Below, piece by piece: positions 26,232 to 34,918 of a DNA stretch of 64,000 nt (position 1 is the first letter of the stretch; every line of letters begins with the position of its first letter). The notes beneath the pieces are model-generated. The model had not been told where the DNA came from. It ran no database searches and was given only the letters and a program-made list of their open reading frames with translations. The stretch is from NCBI RefSeq assembly GCF_003385895.1, contig NZ_QRDQ01000012.1, forward strand, positions 248,001 to 312,000, read 5' to 3'. The stretch comes from Flavobacterium cutihirudinis (GTDB lineage: Bacteria; Bacteroidota; Bacteroidia; Flavobacteriales; Flavobacteriaceae). The translations under genes and the position numbers were made by a program.

Positions 26232-27080
26232 ATGAAGTACTATATTGTCATACCCGCACATAACGAGCAAGATTTAATTGGCTTGACCTTACAATCTTTA
26301 GTTTCACAAACTGTTTTGCCTTCAAAAGTGGTTGTTGTAAATGACAATTCAACAGATAAAACTGAAGAAGTTGTATTAAGTTTCGCAAAAGAAAATCCGT
26401 ATATATCTGTTGTAAACAAAACTTCGGATGCCATTCATATGCCGGGAAGCAAAGTAATTCAGGCTTTTCAGAAAGGTTTTGAAACATTGGATTCTGATTA
26501 TGATATTATTGTAAAAATTGACGGCGATTTAATTTTTCCTCCAAATTATTTTGAAACCATAATCAAACATTTCGAATCTGATCCAAAAATTGGAATGGTT
26601 GGAGGATTTTGTTATATCGACAAAAACGGCGAATGGGTTTTAGAAAACCTAACCGACAAAGATCATATTCGCGGTGCGCTAAAAGCATACAGAAAAGAAA
26701 CCTACAAACAAATTGGTGGTTTAAAACCAGCAATGGGTTGGGATACTGTAGATGAATTATTGTGTAAATACTATGATTGGAAAATCGTTACAGACGAATC
26801 TTTACACGTAAAACACTTAAAACCAACCGGTGCAAATTACAACAAAACAGCCCGTTATAAACAAGGCGAAGCTTTTTATACTTTAGGATATGGTTTTTGG
26901 ATTACTGCAATTGCATCGGCAAAACTGGCGATGATGAAGAAAAAACCATTTCTGTTTTTAGATTATATTAAAGGATTTATGAAAGCAAAAAAAGCAAAAA
27001 CGCCTTTATTAGTCAACCCAGAACAAGCTAAATTTATTAGAAATTACCGTTTTCAGAAAATGAAACAAAAGCTTTTTTAA
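26232..27080 (+). CDS. Family 2 glycosyltransferase
   Basis: 282 residues from the ATG at 26232 (MKYYIVIPAHNEQD). GT-A features: VVVVNDNSTDKTEEVV for nucleotide binding, the KIDGDLIF acid pair for metal binding, and GWDTVDELLCKYYDWK as acceptor-side motif. The ATG at 26220 would add MEFN, which is just the tail of the TTGGAATTTAAC repeat, so the internal start is preferred. No membrane anchor. Possibly acts with the methyltransferase upstream in surface glycan or glycolipid synthesis. Confidence 0.88.
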   Translation: MKYYIVIPAHNEQDLIGLTLQSLVSQTVLPSKVVVVNDNSTDKTEEVVLSFAKENPYISVVNKTSDAIHMPGSKVIQAFQKGFETLDSDYDIIVKIDGDLIFPPNYFETIIKHFESDPKIGMVGGFCYIDKNGEWVLENLTDKDHIRGALKAYRKETYKQIGGLKPAMGWDTVDELLCKYYDWKIVTDESLHVKHLKPTGANYNKTARYKQGEAFYTLGYGFWITAIASAKLAMMKKKPFLFLDYIKGFMKAKKAKTPLLVNPEQAKFIRNYRFQKMKQKLF

Positions 27081-27161
27081 TCTTAAAAAAAATTAAAAAA
27101 CTGCCTGGCGAAACGGTAAACTGTAAACTAATCCTTAATTTAGCCAATATTTGTAAAACTT

Positions 27162-27908
27162 ATGATGCTAATTCGCTATTTATCCCAAATCGGGAGATAT
27201 TTTTTAATGCTAAAAGAAATTTTCAATAAACAGACCAAATGGCCTGTTATGAAAAATCTAATTCTAAAAGAAATCGACGACTTAATTATTGACTCTCTTG
27301 GAATTGTTTGCTTTATCTCTTTCTTCATTGGAGGAGTTGTAGCTATTCAAACAGCATTAAACCTGACTAATCCATTAATTCCAAAATATTTAATTGGTTT
27401 TGCTACACGTCAATCTGTAATTTTGGAGTTTGCTCCTACTTTTATTTCAGTTATTATGGCCGGAAAAATGGGATCTTACATTACTTCAAGTATCGGAACA
27501 ATGCGCGTTACGGAGCAAATCGACGCTTTAGAAGTTATGGGTGTAAATTCGCTAAACTATCTTGTTTTTCCAAAAATTGTAGCCTTATTAATGTATCCTT
27601 TTGTTATTGGAATTAGTATGTTTTTGGGCATTTTCGGAGGATGGCTTGCTTGTGCATACGGAGGGTTTTCGACAAGTCAGGATTTTATTCAGGGAGCTCA
27701 AATGGAATTTATTCCTTTTCACATTACATATGCTTTCATTAAAACTTTAATTTTTGCAATGTTATTGGCGACAATTCCATCTTTTCATGGATATTATATG
27801 AAAGGTGGTGCATTAGAAGTTGGTAAAGCAAGTACAATATCATTTGTGTGGACATCTGTTTGTATCATTCTTTTTAATTATATACTAACTCAATTATTAT
27901 TAGGATAA
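27162..27908 (+). CDS. MlaE-type ABC permease (lipid transport)
   Basis: 248 residues with five or six membrane helices. FISFFIGGVVAIQTALNL, VIMAGKMGSYITSSIGTMRVTEQIDALEVMGVNSLNYLVFPKI and the C-terminal YYMKGGALEVGKASTISFVWTSV define the MlaE/YrbE family. It moves phospholipid between membranes with an MCE protein. The stop codon overlaps the ATG of the ATPase gene (TAATG), so the two are translationally coupled. Two ATGs are adjacent at 27162 and 27165; either gives the same protein within one residue. No mlaD-like gene is in the window. Confidence 0.92.
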   Translation: MMLIRYLSQIGRYFLMLKEIFNKQTKWPVMKNLILKEIDDLIIDSLGIVCFISFFIGGVVAIQTALNLTNPLIPKYLIGFATRQSVILEFAPTFISVIMAGKMGSYITSSIGTMRVTEQIDALEVMGVNSLNYLVFPKIVALLMYPFVIGISMFLGIFGGWLACAYGGFSTSQDFIQGAQMEFIPFHITYAFIKTLIFAMLLATIPSFHGYYMKGGALEVGKASTISFVWTSVCIILFNYILTQLLLG

Positions 27909-28669
27909 TGATAGAAGTAAAAAATGTAGAAAAATCATTTGGTGACAGCAAGGTTTTAAAAGGAGTTTCGACTGTTTTTGAAACCGGAAAAACTAACTTG
28001 ATTATTGGACAAAGTGGATCTGGAAAAACAGTTTTATTAAAAACTTTACTAGGAATCCACACACCGGATTCTGGAACTATTGAGTTTGATGGAAGAGTTT
28101 ATTCTGATTTGAATCCAGATGAAAAGAGAGAATTAAGAACTGAAATCGGAATGGTATTTCAGGGAAGTGCTTTATTTGATTCGATGACTGTTGCAGAAAA
28201 TGTGGCATTTCCGTTAAAAATGTTTACCAATAATAGTAAAGCGCAAATCAAAGAGCGTGTTGACTTTGTTTTAGAAAGAGTAAACTTAGTTGAAGCGCAT
28301 AAAAAACTACCTTCAGAAATCTCAGGAGGTATGCAGAAACGTGTCGCGATTGCCCGCGCTATTGTAAACAATCCAAAATACTTGTTTTGCGATGAACCAA
28401 ACTCTGGTCTTGATCCAAACACTTCAACTTTGATTGATAACCTGATTCAGGAAATTACCAGAGAATACAATATTACAACTGTAATTAACACGCACGATAT
28501 GAACTCAGTTATGGAAATTGGTGAAAATATCGTTTTCCTAAAAAAAGGTTTAAAAGCGTGGCAAGGAACTAAAGAAGAAATTTTTAGAACTGACAATAAA
28601 GATATCGTTAAGTTTGTTTATTCTTCAAACTTATTCAAAAAGGTAAGAGAAGCTTATTTGAAAGGCTAA
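27908..28669 (+). CDS. MlaF-type ABC transporter ATP-binding protein
   Basis: 253 residues. Walker A GQSGSGKT, Q-loop MVFQGSALF, signature SGGMQKR, Walker B YLFCDEPNSGLD and switch His in NTHDMNSV. SGGMQKRVAIARA and NSGLDP are typical of MlaF. It forms the transporter with the upstream permease; the start codon overlaps the permease stop by one base. Followed by a terminator built from the AATTCCAA repeat. Confidence 0.94.
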   Translation: MIEVKNVEKSFGDSKVLKGVSTVFETGKTNLIIGQSGSGKTVLLKTLLGIHTPDSGTIEFDGRVYSDLNPDEKRELRTEIGMVFQGSALFDSMTVAENVAFPLKMFTNNSKAQIKERVDFVLERVNLVEAHKKLPSEISGGMQKRVAIARAIVNNPKYLFCDEPNSGLDPNTSTLIDNLIQEITREYNITTVINTHDMNSVMEIGENIVFLKKGLKAWQGTKEEIFRTDNKDIVKFVYSSNLFKKVREAYLKG

Positions 28670-28691
28670 AAACTTTTAAATTCCAATATTT

Positions 28692-28740
28692 AAAATCCCA
28701 AATTCCAAACTATTACTAAATTGGAATTTGGGATTTTTTT
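28692..28740 (+). terminator. Terminator of the mla-like pair, built from the AATTCCAA repeat
   Basis: AAATCCCAAATTCCAA (28693-28708) and TTGGAATTTGGGATTT (28721-28736) form a perfect 16-bp stem followed by TTTT. Another TTGGAATTTGGAATTTT unit follows up to the next gene. Confidence 0.7.
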
Positions 28741-28773
28741 ATTGAGCTTTCCAAAGTATTGGAATTTGGAATT

Positions 28774-29388
28774 TTAAATATTGGAATTTTTCAAAGTAAT
28801 TAATTCAACTTCCGCATTCGGATTAAAAAGATACGTTTTTCCAGAACTGATTTCCAGGCATTCAAAGCGTTTCGTCCTAACGGCTATCTTCTTAAATATT
28901 TTGCCATTTTTGATTCGGAAAACACTTCCATAAGGAATTTCAAAAACATAATTTTTATCATTCCCCGCATCATATTGTTTTAATGCCAAAGATAAAGTAG
29001 TATCTGTATCGCTACTTGCAGAAGGATTTTTAAAATGCCTTGCGAGCAAAGGCAAAATCTGACCTGGAAATATTTCTGGACGAATAAACGGAACCATCAA
29101 ACGCTGGAATGTATATTTCCATTCATTTCCGTGTGGTTTTATATTTCGCCCAAACTTTTCGAAAGCGACCAAATGTGCAATCTCATGAATCAAAGTAATT
29201 AAAAATCTATATTTATTCAAACTTGCATTAACCGTAATCTCATGCTTACCACTTGGTCCGCGTCTATAATCGCCATGACGCGTTTGGCGCTCATTTACAA
29301 TTTTCAGATGAACCTGATTGGCTACAATCAAATCAAAAACAGGCTTTACAGCGTGTTCGGGAATGTATTTTGCAAGAGTATCGCTCAA
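28774..29388 (-). CDS. SprT-like zinc protease domain protein
   Basis: 204 residues. The zinc motif HEIAH (68-72) lies in LITLIHEIAHLVAFEKFG, preceded by the SprT-like NASLNKYRF and followed by PHGNEWKYTF with the third His. The C-terminal part (about 140-204) is a small beta domain without the zinc-ribbon cysteines of Spartan. Cytoplasmic; possibly a DNA-protein crosslink or quality-control protease by family analogy. On the same strand and 45 bp beyond the SDR gene. Confidence 0.85.
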   Translation of the reverse strand: MSDTLAKYIPEHAVKPVFDLIVANQVHLKIVNERQTRHGDYRRGPSGKHEITVNASLNKYRFLITLIHEIAHLVAFEKFGRNIKPHGNEWKYTFQRLMVPFIRPEIFPGQILPLLARHFKNPSASSDTDTTLSLALKQYDAGNDKNYVFEIPYGSVFRIKNGKIFKKIAVRTKRFECLEISSGKTYLFNPNAEVELITLKNSNI

Positions 29389-29433
29389 TTTAATTTAATT
29401 GTTAGATGTTAGATTTTTTTTTTGAATTTAAAA

Positions 29434-30111
29434 TTATGGATTTGTCGAAGAAACCTCCAATACTTTCCCATTAAAATATTTATTTCCATTCAATGTAAAA
29501 TCATAAATATAAGTTGCCATTCCTTCAGCCGAAATTGGCGCCTGATAACCCGGGAAAGCTTCACTCAGCATTTCAGTCTGAACAGAACCTAACGCCAGAA
29601 CATTAAACGAAATTCCTTTTTCTTTATATTCTTCTGCTAATAATTCTGTCAGAGTAATTACCGCGCCTTTGCTTGAACTATAAGCTGCTAAACCAGCAAA
29701 TTTCAAGCTTCCGCGAACACCGCCAATCGAACTTATAGTTACAACATGGCTTCCCTTCTGTAAATACGGAAGACAAATTCTCGTAAGATTCGCCACTCCA
29801 AAAACATTTACTTTATAAATTCTCTCAAAATCGGCCTGAGTTGTTTCTTCAAAAGGCTTCCATATTAAAGCGCCTGCATTATGAACTACAGCATCAACTT
29901 TTTTCCATGTTGAAGAAAGAAAATGCTCAACTTCAGTCAAAGCTGTTTCATCTGCCAAATCAATCGAAAGGCACGTAATGTTTTGATGTTCTAAAAGTGT
30001 TTTAGGTATTTTTCTCGAAATGGCCAAAACCTGATTTCCAGCATTTGCAAACTGTAATGCAAGTTCGTAACCAATTCCTCTACTCGTTCCGGTAACAATA
30101 ATATTTTTCAT
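29434..30111 (-). CDS. Short-chain dehydrogenase/reductase
   Basis: 225 residues, classical SDR. GTSRGIG (8-14) binds the cofactor, HNAG (77-80) is intact, and the catalytic residues are Ser128, Tyr144 and Lys148 (AYSSSKGA). The basic residue in the TSRG turn suggests NADP(H). Substrate unknown. The gene lies between the M28 peptidase and the SprT-like gene with short gaps, so they may form a transcription unit. Confidence 0.9.
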   Translation of the reverse strand: MKNIIVTGTSRGIGYELALQFANAGNQVLAISRKIPKTLLEHQNITCLSIDLADETALTEVEHFLSSTWKKVDAVVHNAGALIWKPFEETTQADFERIYKVNVFGVANLTRICLPYLQKGSHVVTISSIGGVRGSLKFAGLAAYSSSKGAVITLTELLAEEYKEKGISFNVLALGSVQTEMLSEAFPGYQAPISAEGMATYIYDFTLNGNKYFNGKVLEVSSTNP

Positions 30112-30146
30112 GCAGCAAAAATAAGCAAAACCAAAATAACGAACTG

Positions 30147-31124
30147 TTATTTATTCATTACAATTTCTTCAGTTGGCGTAGTAGCAATTTTAGTTACAGC
30201 CGGCAAAAACTCCTGAATAAAAGCCGTCATGTGTGGGATATCCATTACTTTAAATTCGTCTGAAACGTGATGATAAAAATCAAAATTTTCAAAATCAAAA
30301 GTACTTATAGATTGACACGGTTTTTTGAATACATCATAAAAAGAATAATTATCAGATCTGTAAAACAATTTATATTCTGCTTCTTTTGGTAAAAATCCAA
30401 TTGTATTTTTCCCTGTATATTCATTTATTTTCTGTGCCATATTCGATTTGTCAAAACCAGTAACGTAAGATAAGTAATCACGCTTCATAGGCACTCCAAT
30501 CATTTCAATATTCAATTGAGTATAAATATTAAAGTTCTGCTTCTTTAATTTCTGAACCAAACTTTTAGAACCTAATAACCCTTTTTCTTCTCCGGCGAAA
30601 AACACAAAAAGAATACTTCGTTTGTTTGATTTTGTCTCTGCAAAATACTTTGCCATTTGTGCGACAGCTGTTACGCCAGAAGCATCATCATTTGCACCGT
30701 TATTAATTTTATCCGGCTGATCTTTTTTCTCTATTCCAATGTGGTCGTAATGTGCACTCAAAACCACAAACTCTTTTTTTAGTTCTGGATCACTTCCTTC
30801 CAAAACTCCAACAATATTATACGCCACCGGCTTAAAATTGGTCAGTGTATCGCGATAAGAAACAAAATACGGTTTTACATTATTCTTCTTTAAAAAATCT
30901 TCCAAAAACACAGCTGCTTTTTCAATTCCTTTAGTTCCGGTTTCACGACCTTCCAATTCATCAGAAGAAAGATATTTCAGAAAATCAGAAACTTCAGATT
31001 CCTGAACTTTGTAACTAATCTCAATTGGATTTGATTCTGATTTTACTGTTTTATCATCAGCAGTTGGCGTATTGGATTTACAGCCAAACAAAACAAACGG
31101 AAGGAGAAAATATAGTTTCTTCAT
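30147..31124 (-). CDS. M28 family lipoprotein aminopeptidase
   Basis: 325 residues. A lipobox LLPFVLFGC places the lipidated Cys at residue 15. Zinc-binding signatures are SAHYDHIG, NGANDDASGV and FFAGEEKGLLGS with the catalytic Glu pair. It trims peptides at the cell envelope. It complements the S46 dipeptidyl peptidase and the M3 peptidase in this window in peptide use. Confidence 0.92.
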   Translation of the reverse strand: MKKLYFLLPFVLFGCKSNTPTADDKTVKSESNPIEISYKVQESEVSDFLKYLSSDELEGRETGTKGIEKAAVFLEDFLKKNNVKPYFVSYRDTLTNFKPVAYNIVGVLEGSDPELKKEFVVLSAHYDHIGIEKKDQPDKINNGANDDASGVTAVAQMAKYFAETKSNKRSILFVFFAGEEKGLLGSKSLVQKLKKQNFNIYTQLNIEMIGVPMKRDYLSYVTGFDKSNMAQKINEYTGKNTIGFLPKEAEYKLFYRSDNYSFYDVFKKPCQSISTFDFENFDFYHHVSDEFKVMDIPHMTAFIQEFLPAVTKIATTPTEEIVMNK

Positions 31125-31204
31125 GAAAATAATATTGAATTAATTAAACAAAGTTGTTATTGATTTGAAAGAATAAACATTTGAAAAGTAGCAAAAAAAA
31201 ATCA

Positions 31205-31246
31205 AAAAACCCTTTCGAAGCTCAAAAAGCTGAAAGGGTTCTATTT
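31205..31246 (-). terminator. Terminator after the acyl-CoA dehydrogenase gene
   Basis: AACCCTTTC (31208-31216) and GAAAGGGTT (31232-31240) with inner AGCT/AGCT pairing; T tract on the minus-strand transcript from the plus-strand A run. Confidence 0.7.
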
Positions 31247-31268
31247 CTATTTCGATTAAAATCTAAAC

Positions 31269-32411
31269 TTATCCTGCGATAACTGATCTTGAAATTACAA
31301 TTTTCTGAATCTCAGAGGTTCCTTCGTAAATCTGAGTAATTTTTGCATCGCGCATAAAACGCTCTACATGATATTCTTTTACATAACCATTTCCTCCGTG
31401 AATCTGAACTGCTTCAACAGCTGTATCCATTGCTACTTGCGAAGCAAATAATTTTGCCATTGCACCACTCACATCATAATTTTTGTGCTGATCTTTATCC
31501 CAAGCTGCTTTCATACATAAATGACGCGCTGCTTCGATATTTACAGCCATATCAGCCAATTTGAAAGCGATTGCCTGATGATTGCAGATTTCAGTTCCGA
31601 AAGCTTTACGCTCTTTAGAATATTTAAGTGCCAATTCATAAGCTCCGGAAGCAATTCCTAACGCTTGAGAAGCAATTCCAATTCTTCCTCCTGCCAACGT
31701 TTTCATTGCAAATTTAAATCCGAAACCATCTTCACCAATTCTGTTTTCCTTTGGTACTTTTACATCACTAAACATTAAAGAGTGTGTATCAGAACCACGG
31801 ATTCCCATTTTTTGTTCTTTTGGACCAATAGAAAAACCAGGCATATCTTTAGTCATGATCAAAGCATTGATTCCTTTGTGTTTTTTCTCTGGATGCGTTT
31901 GAGCAATTACTAAATATACTGAAGCCGTATTTCCGTTTGTAATCCAGTTTTTTGTTCCGTTTACCAAATAGTGATCTCCCATATCTACTGCTGTAGTTTT
32001 TTGAGAAGTTGCATCACTTCCAGCTTCTGGCTCGCTCAAGCAAAATGCTCCGTGAATTTCACCTGAAGCCAAACCTGGCAAATATTTTTGTTTTTGTTCT
32101 TCAGTTCCAAATTCCTGAAGTCCCCAGCAAACTAACGAATTATTTACAGACATTACTACAGAAGCTGATGCATCAACTTTAGAGATTTCTTCCATTGCAA
32201 TTACATAAGAAATGGCATCTAGTCCGCTTCCTCCGTATTTTGGATCAACCATCATTCCCATGAAACCTAATTGTCCCATTTTCTTTACTTGTTCTGTCGG
32301 AAAAATTTGTTTTTCGTCACGTTCAATAACTCCAGGCAGCAATTCATTTTGAGCAAAATCTCTTGCAGCTTGTTGAATCATCAAATGTTCTTCGGTAAGA
32401 TTAAAATCCAT
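31269..32411 (-). CDS. Acyl-CoA dehydrogenase
   Basis: 380 residues, short- or medium-chain type. GAFCLSEPEAGSDA and WITNG for FAD binding, KMGIRGSDT, QAIAFKLADMA, and the catalytic Glu in IYEGTSEIQKIVISR. It catalyses alpha,beta-dehydrogenation of acyl-CoA with electrons to ETF. Chain length or branched-chain preference is not readable. The promoter is well marked at 32525-32555 and carries an ATGCATGCAT palindrome at its -33 end. Confidence 0.95.
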   Translation of the reverse strand: MDFNLTEEHLMIQQAARDFAQNELLPGVIERDEKQIFPTEQVKKMGQLGFMGMMVDPKYGGSGLDAISYVIAMEEISKVDASASVVMSVNNSLVCWGLQEFGTEEQKQKYLPGLASGEIHGAFCLSEPEAGSDATSQKTTAVDMGDHYLVNGTKNWITNGNTASVYLVIAQTHPEKKHKGINALIMTKDMPGFSIGPKEQKMGIRGSDTHSLMFSDVKVPKENRIGEDGFGFKFAMKTLAGGRIGIASQALGIASGAYELALKYSKERKAFGTEICNHQAIAFKLADMAVNIEAARHLCMKAAWDKDQHKNYDVSGAMAKLFASQVAMDTAVEAVQIHGGNGYVKEYHVERFMRDAKITQIYEGTSEIQKIVISRSVIAG

Positions 32412-32524
32412 AGTCTTGTTTCGTTTATTGTTTTTTAAGAACCAAAATCGAAAAACCTTTCGTTAATGGTACTACTTTATTTTTTTGTTTGTTTTTTTTA
32501 ATGTTTTTGCCGAAAAAAGGCTTC

Positions 32525-32564
32525 CAAAGATAAATTTTAAAAGTCAAATTAACAATGCATGCAT
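32525..32564 (-). promoter_or_regulatory. Acyl-CoA dehydrogenase promoter and ATGCATGCAT palindrome
   Basis: Minus strand: -7 TATCTTTG (32525-32532), 20 bp, then ATTG (32553-32556) as -33. The palindrome ATGCATGCAT (32555-32564) overlaps the -33. The predicted leader is about 105 nt. Confidence 0.5.
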
Positions 32565-32586
32565 ACAAAATTAATAGATCAGCAAG

Positions 32587-32610
32587 AATTACGATAACGT
32601 TTTCGTAATT
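32587..32610. promoter_or_regulatory. 24-bp near-perfect palindrome, operator-like
   Basis: AATTACGA-TAACGTTT-TCGTAATT; 22 of 24 positions are symmetric. It lies about 55 bp upstream of the -7 box of the acyl-CoA dehydrogenase promoter. It has no T tract and is unlikely to be a terminator. Confidence 0.5.
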
Positions 32611-32906
32611 ATTCTGATTTTTTGATCTACAGACATCAATTTGACAAGGTTTTATTTAAAATTTAAGAATATTATTGCGCATAAAAAAGGCTTTTCCATA
32701 AAGTATAAGCATTTTTTTGACGCAAAAAAGCATTGCTTGATTTCTATTACGTAAATCTACGTAAAACAAGTCTTACTAAATTGATTCTTAAAGAAATACA
32801 AAGTAACAAATTATAGCAAGTCGATAAAAAACATGTCATTTTTCCAAGCAAAATTTAGAAAATAAAAGTATTTTTGTCCAAAAAAATAAAAATACAGATA
32901 AGAAAT

Positions 32907-33482
32907 ATGAAAAAGACTTTACTAGTGTTTGCATTCCTATTTATTTTACCATTTACGACTGTTTCAGCACAAACTCAATTAGAAGTAAACGGGGTTACAG
33001 TTCCAAGAAAGATTGAAATTCAAAACAAAACCATGCAATTAAATGGTGCCGGCGGAAGATCAAAAATGTGGTTGGAAGTTTATGTTCAGGCACTTTATTT
33101 ATCGCAATTAAGCCAGGATCCAAAATTCATTATCGACAGTGATACTGAAATGGCTGTGCGAATTGAAATTACCTCATCTATGGTTTCTTCAAACAAACTG
33201 ACAAAAGCAATGAATACAGGTTTTGAAAAATCTGCAGGAAGTAATCTTGAAGCTTTGCGTCCGAGAATTGAGCAGTTCAAAACATTTTTAAGTGATGCAA
33301 TCACAGAAAAAGATGTCTTTATTTTGTTTTACAATCCGCTTGATCAAACTATTAATGTAATTAAAAATGATGTTCCAAAAGGAAAAATCCAAGGATTTGA
33401 TTTCAAGCAAGCATTATTCGGAATCTGGCTTTCTGACAAACCAGTTGATGAAACTTTGAAAAAACACTTATTAGGAATATAA
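32907..33482 (+). CDS. Secreted chalcone-isomerase-like protein
   Basis: 191 residues from the ATG at 32907, which begins a clean signal peptide (MKKTLLVFAFLF ... TVSAQ). The frame is open back to a TTG at 32874, but that TTG is part of the TATTTTTG promoter box, so it was not used. The mature protein EVNGVTVPRKI ... SKMWLEVYVQALYL ... FYNPLDQTINV ... FGIWLSDKPVDETLKKHLLG matches the bacterial chalcone isomerase-like domain. These bacterial relatives are probably ligand-binding proteins; enzyme activity not implied. Confidence 0.82.
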   Translation: MKKTLLVFAFLFILPFTTVSAQTQLEVNGVTVPRKIEIQNKTMQLNGAGGRSKMWLEVYVQALYLSQLSQDPKFIIDSDTEMAVRIEITSSMVSSNKLTKAMNTGFEKSAGSNLEALRPRIEQFKTFLSDAITEKDVFILFYNPLDQTINVIKNDVPKGKIQGFDFKQALFGIWLSDKPVDETLKKHLLGI

Positions 33483-33512
33483 TTCAAATTTTCTTAAAAA
33501 TATTCGAATTCC

Positions 33513-33550
33513 GAAAGCCGAAAACCTTATCGTTTTCGGCTTTCTTTTTT
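33513..33550 (+). terminator. Terminator of the chalcone-isomerase-like gene
   Basis: GAAAGCCGAAAAC and GTTTTCGGCTTTC form a 13-bp stem, then TTTTTT. Confidence 0.8.
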
Positions 33551-33634
33551 TTCTTTCATTAAATTTGCGATAAAATACATTATTCGCATTATTCTATTTT
33601 ATACTTTTACGCAAAATAAACATATCTCAACAAA

Positions 33635-34861
33635 ATGAAAGATTTATTACAACAATTTGAAAATAAGGAACCTGAAATTGTGTTTAACTGGAAAGATTCT
33701 GAAACAGAAGCAGAAGGATGGACTGTGATTAATTCACTTCGTGGCGGTGCAGCAGGCGGAGGAACTAGAATGAGAAAAGGCTTAGATATGAACGAAGTTT
33801 TATCTTTGGCTAAAACTATGGAAGTTAAATTTTCAGTTTCCGGACCAGCAATTGGAGGCGCTAAATCTGGAATTAATTTTGACCCAAATGACCCTCGCAA
33901 AAAAGGTGTTTTACAACGTTGGTACAAAGCCGTTTCACCTTTATTGAAAAGTTACTACGGAACTGGTGGCGATTTAAATGTTGACGAAATTCATGAAGTC
34001 ATTCCAATGACAGAAGAATGTGGTGTTTGGCATCCGCAGGAAGGTGTTTTCAACGGACATTTCAAACCAACAGAAGCTGATAAAATCAATAGAATTGGGC
34101 AATTGCGTCAAGGTGTTATCAAAGTTATTGAAAACCCAAAATTTTCTCCGGATGTAACTAGAAAATATACCGTTGCCGATATGATTACAGGTTATGGCGT
34201 TGCTGAAGCAGTTCGTCATTTCTACGCAACTTATGGTGGCGAAATTAAAGGCAAAAAAGCAATCGTTCAGGGATTTGGAAATGTTGGATCTGCAGCAGCT
34301 TTTTACTTAGCTGAAATGGGTGCAAAAGTTATCGGAATTATTGACCGTGACGGAGGATTGATTAAAGAAGAAGGTTTTTCTTTTGAAGAAATCAGAACTT
34401 TGTTTTTAAATAAAGACGGAAACAAATTAGTTGCCGAAAATATGATTCCGTTTGAAGAAATCAATTCTAAAATCTGGACAATTGGCGCTGAAATTTTCAC
34501 TCCTTGTGCAGCTTCAAGATTAGTAACTCAGGCACAAATCGATAATTTAATTGCAAATGGATTAGAAGTAATTTCATGCGGTGCAAATGTTCCTTTTGCC
34601 GACAAAGAAATTTTCTTCGGATCGATTATGGAAGAAGTTGACCGTAAAGTAAGTTTGATTCCGGATTTCATTTCAAACTGCGGAATGGCAAGAGTTTTTG
34701 CTTATTTCATGGAGAAAAAAGTTCAAATGACAGATGAGGCAATCTTTAATGATACTTCAGAAATTATAAAAAATGCTATTGTTAAGGCTCACGCTTTGAG
34801 TTCTTCGAAAACAAATATTAGTGCAACAGCTTTTGAAATTGCATTGAAACAGTTAGTGTAA
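33635..34861 (+). CDS. Glu/Leu/Phe/Val dehydrogenase family protein
   Basis: 408 residues. The N-terminal substrate domain has VSGPAIGGAKSGINFDP with the substrate-binding Lys, and GTGGDLNVDE in the place of the PAxDVGT-type catalytic Asp motif. The C-terminal Rossmann domain has VQGFGNVGS and IIDRDGG; CAASRLVTQAQIDNL follows. It catalyses oxidative deamination of an amino acid with NAD(P). The altered active-site text (GGAKSG, GGDLNVD) differs from both typical GluDH and LeuDH, so the substrate is uncertain. Confidence 0.88.
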   Translation: MKDLLQQFENKEPEIVFNWKDSETEAEGWTVINSLRGGAAGGGTRMRKGLDMNEVLSLAKTMEVKFSVSGPAIGGAKSGINFDPNDPRKKGVLQRWYKAVSPLLKSYYGTGGDLNVDEIHEVIPMTEECGVWHPQEGVFNGHFKPTEADKINRIGQLRQGVIKVIENPKFSPDVTRKYTVADMITGYGVAEAVRHFYATYGGEIKGKKAIVQGFGNVGSAAAFYLAEMGAKVIGIIDRDGGLIKEEGFSFEEIRTLFLNKDGNKLVAENMIPFEEINSKIWTIGAEIFTPCAASRLVTQAQIDNLIANGLEVISCGANVPFADKEIFFGSIMEEVDRKVSLIPDFISNCGMARVFAYFMEKKVQMTDEAIFNDTSEIIKNAIVKAHALSSSKTNISATAFEIALKQLV

Positions 34862-34884
34862 TTTTTTTTTTCACTACACATTCC

Positions 34885-34918
34885 AAAGGATCAAATTTAA
34901 AATTTGGTCCTTTTTTTG
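34885..34918 (+). terminator. Terminator of the amino acid dehydrogenase gene
   Basis: AAAGGATCAAATTT and AAATTTGGTCCTTT pair (one G-U), followed by a T run. Confidence 0.7.

Larger units (their letters stand above)
32412..32906. other. Long gene-free regulatory gap
   Basis: No gene. From left: acyl-CoA dehydrogenase leader, promoter with ATGCATGCAT, a 24-bp near-palindrome (32587-32610), then TACGTAAA twice at 10-bp spacing (32748-32765), and the -7 box TATTTTTG (32869-32876) of the chalcone-isomerase-like gene. Confidence 0.6.
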
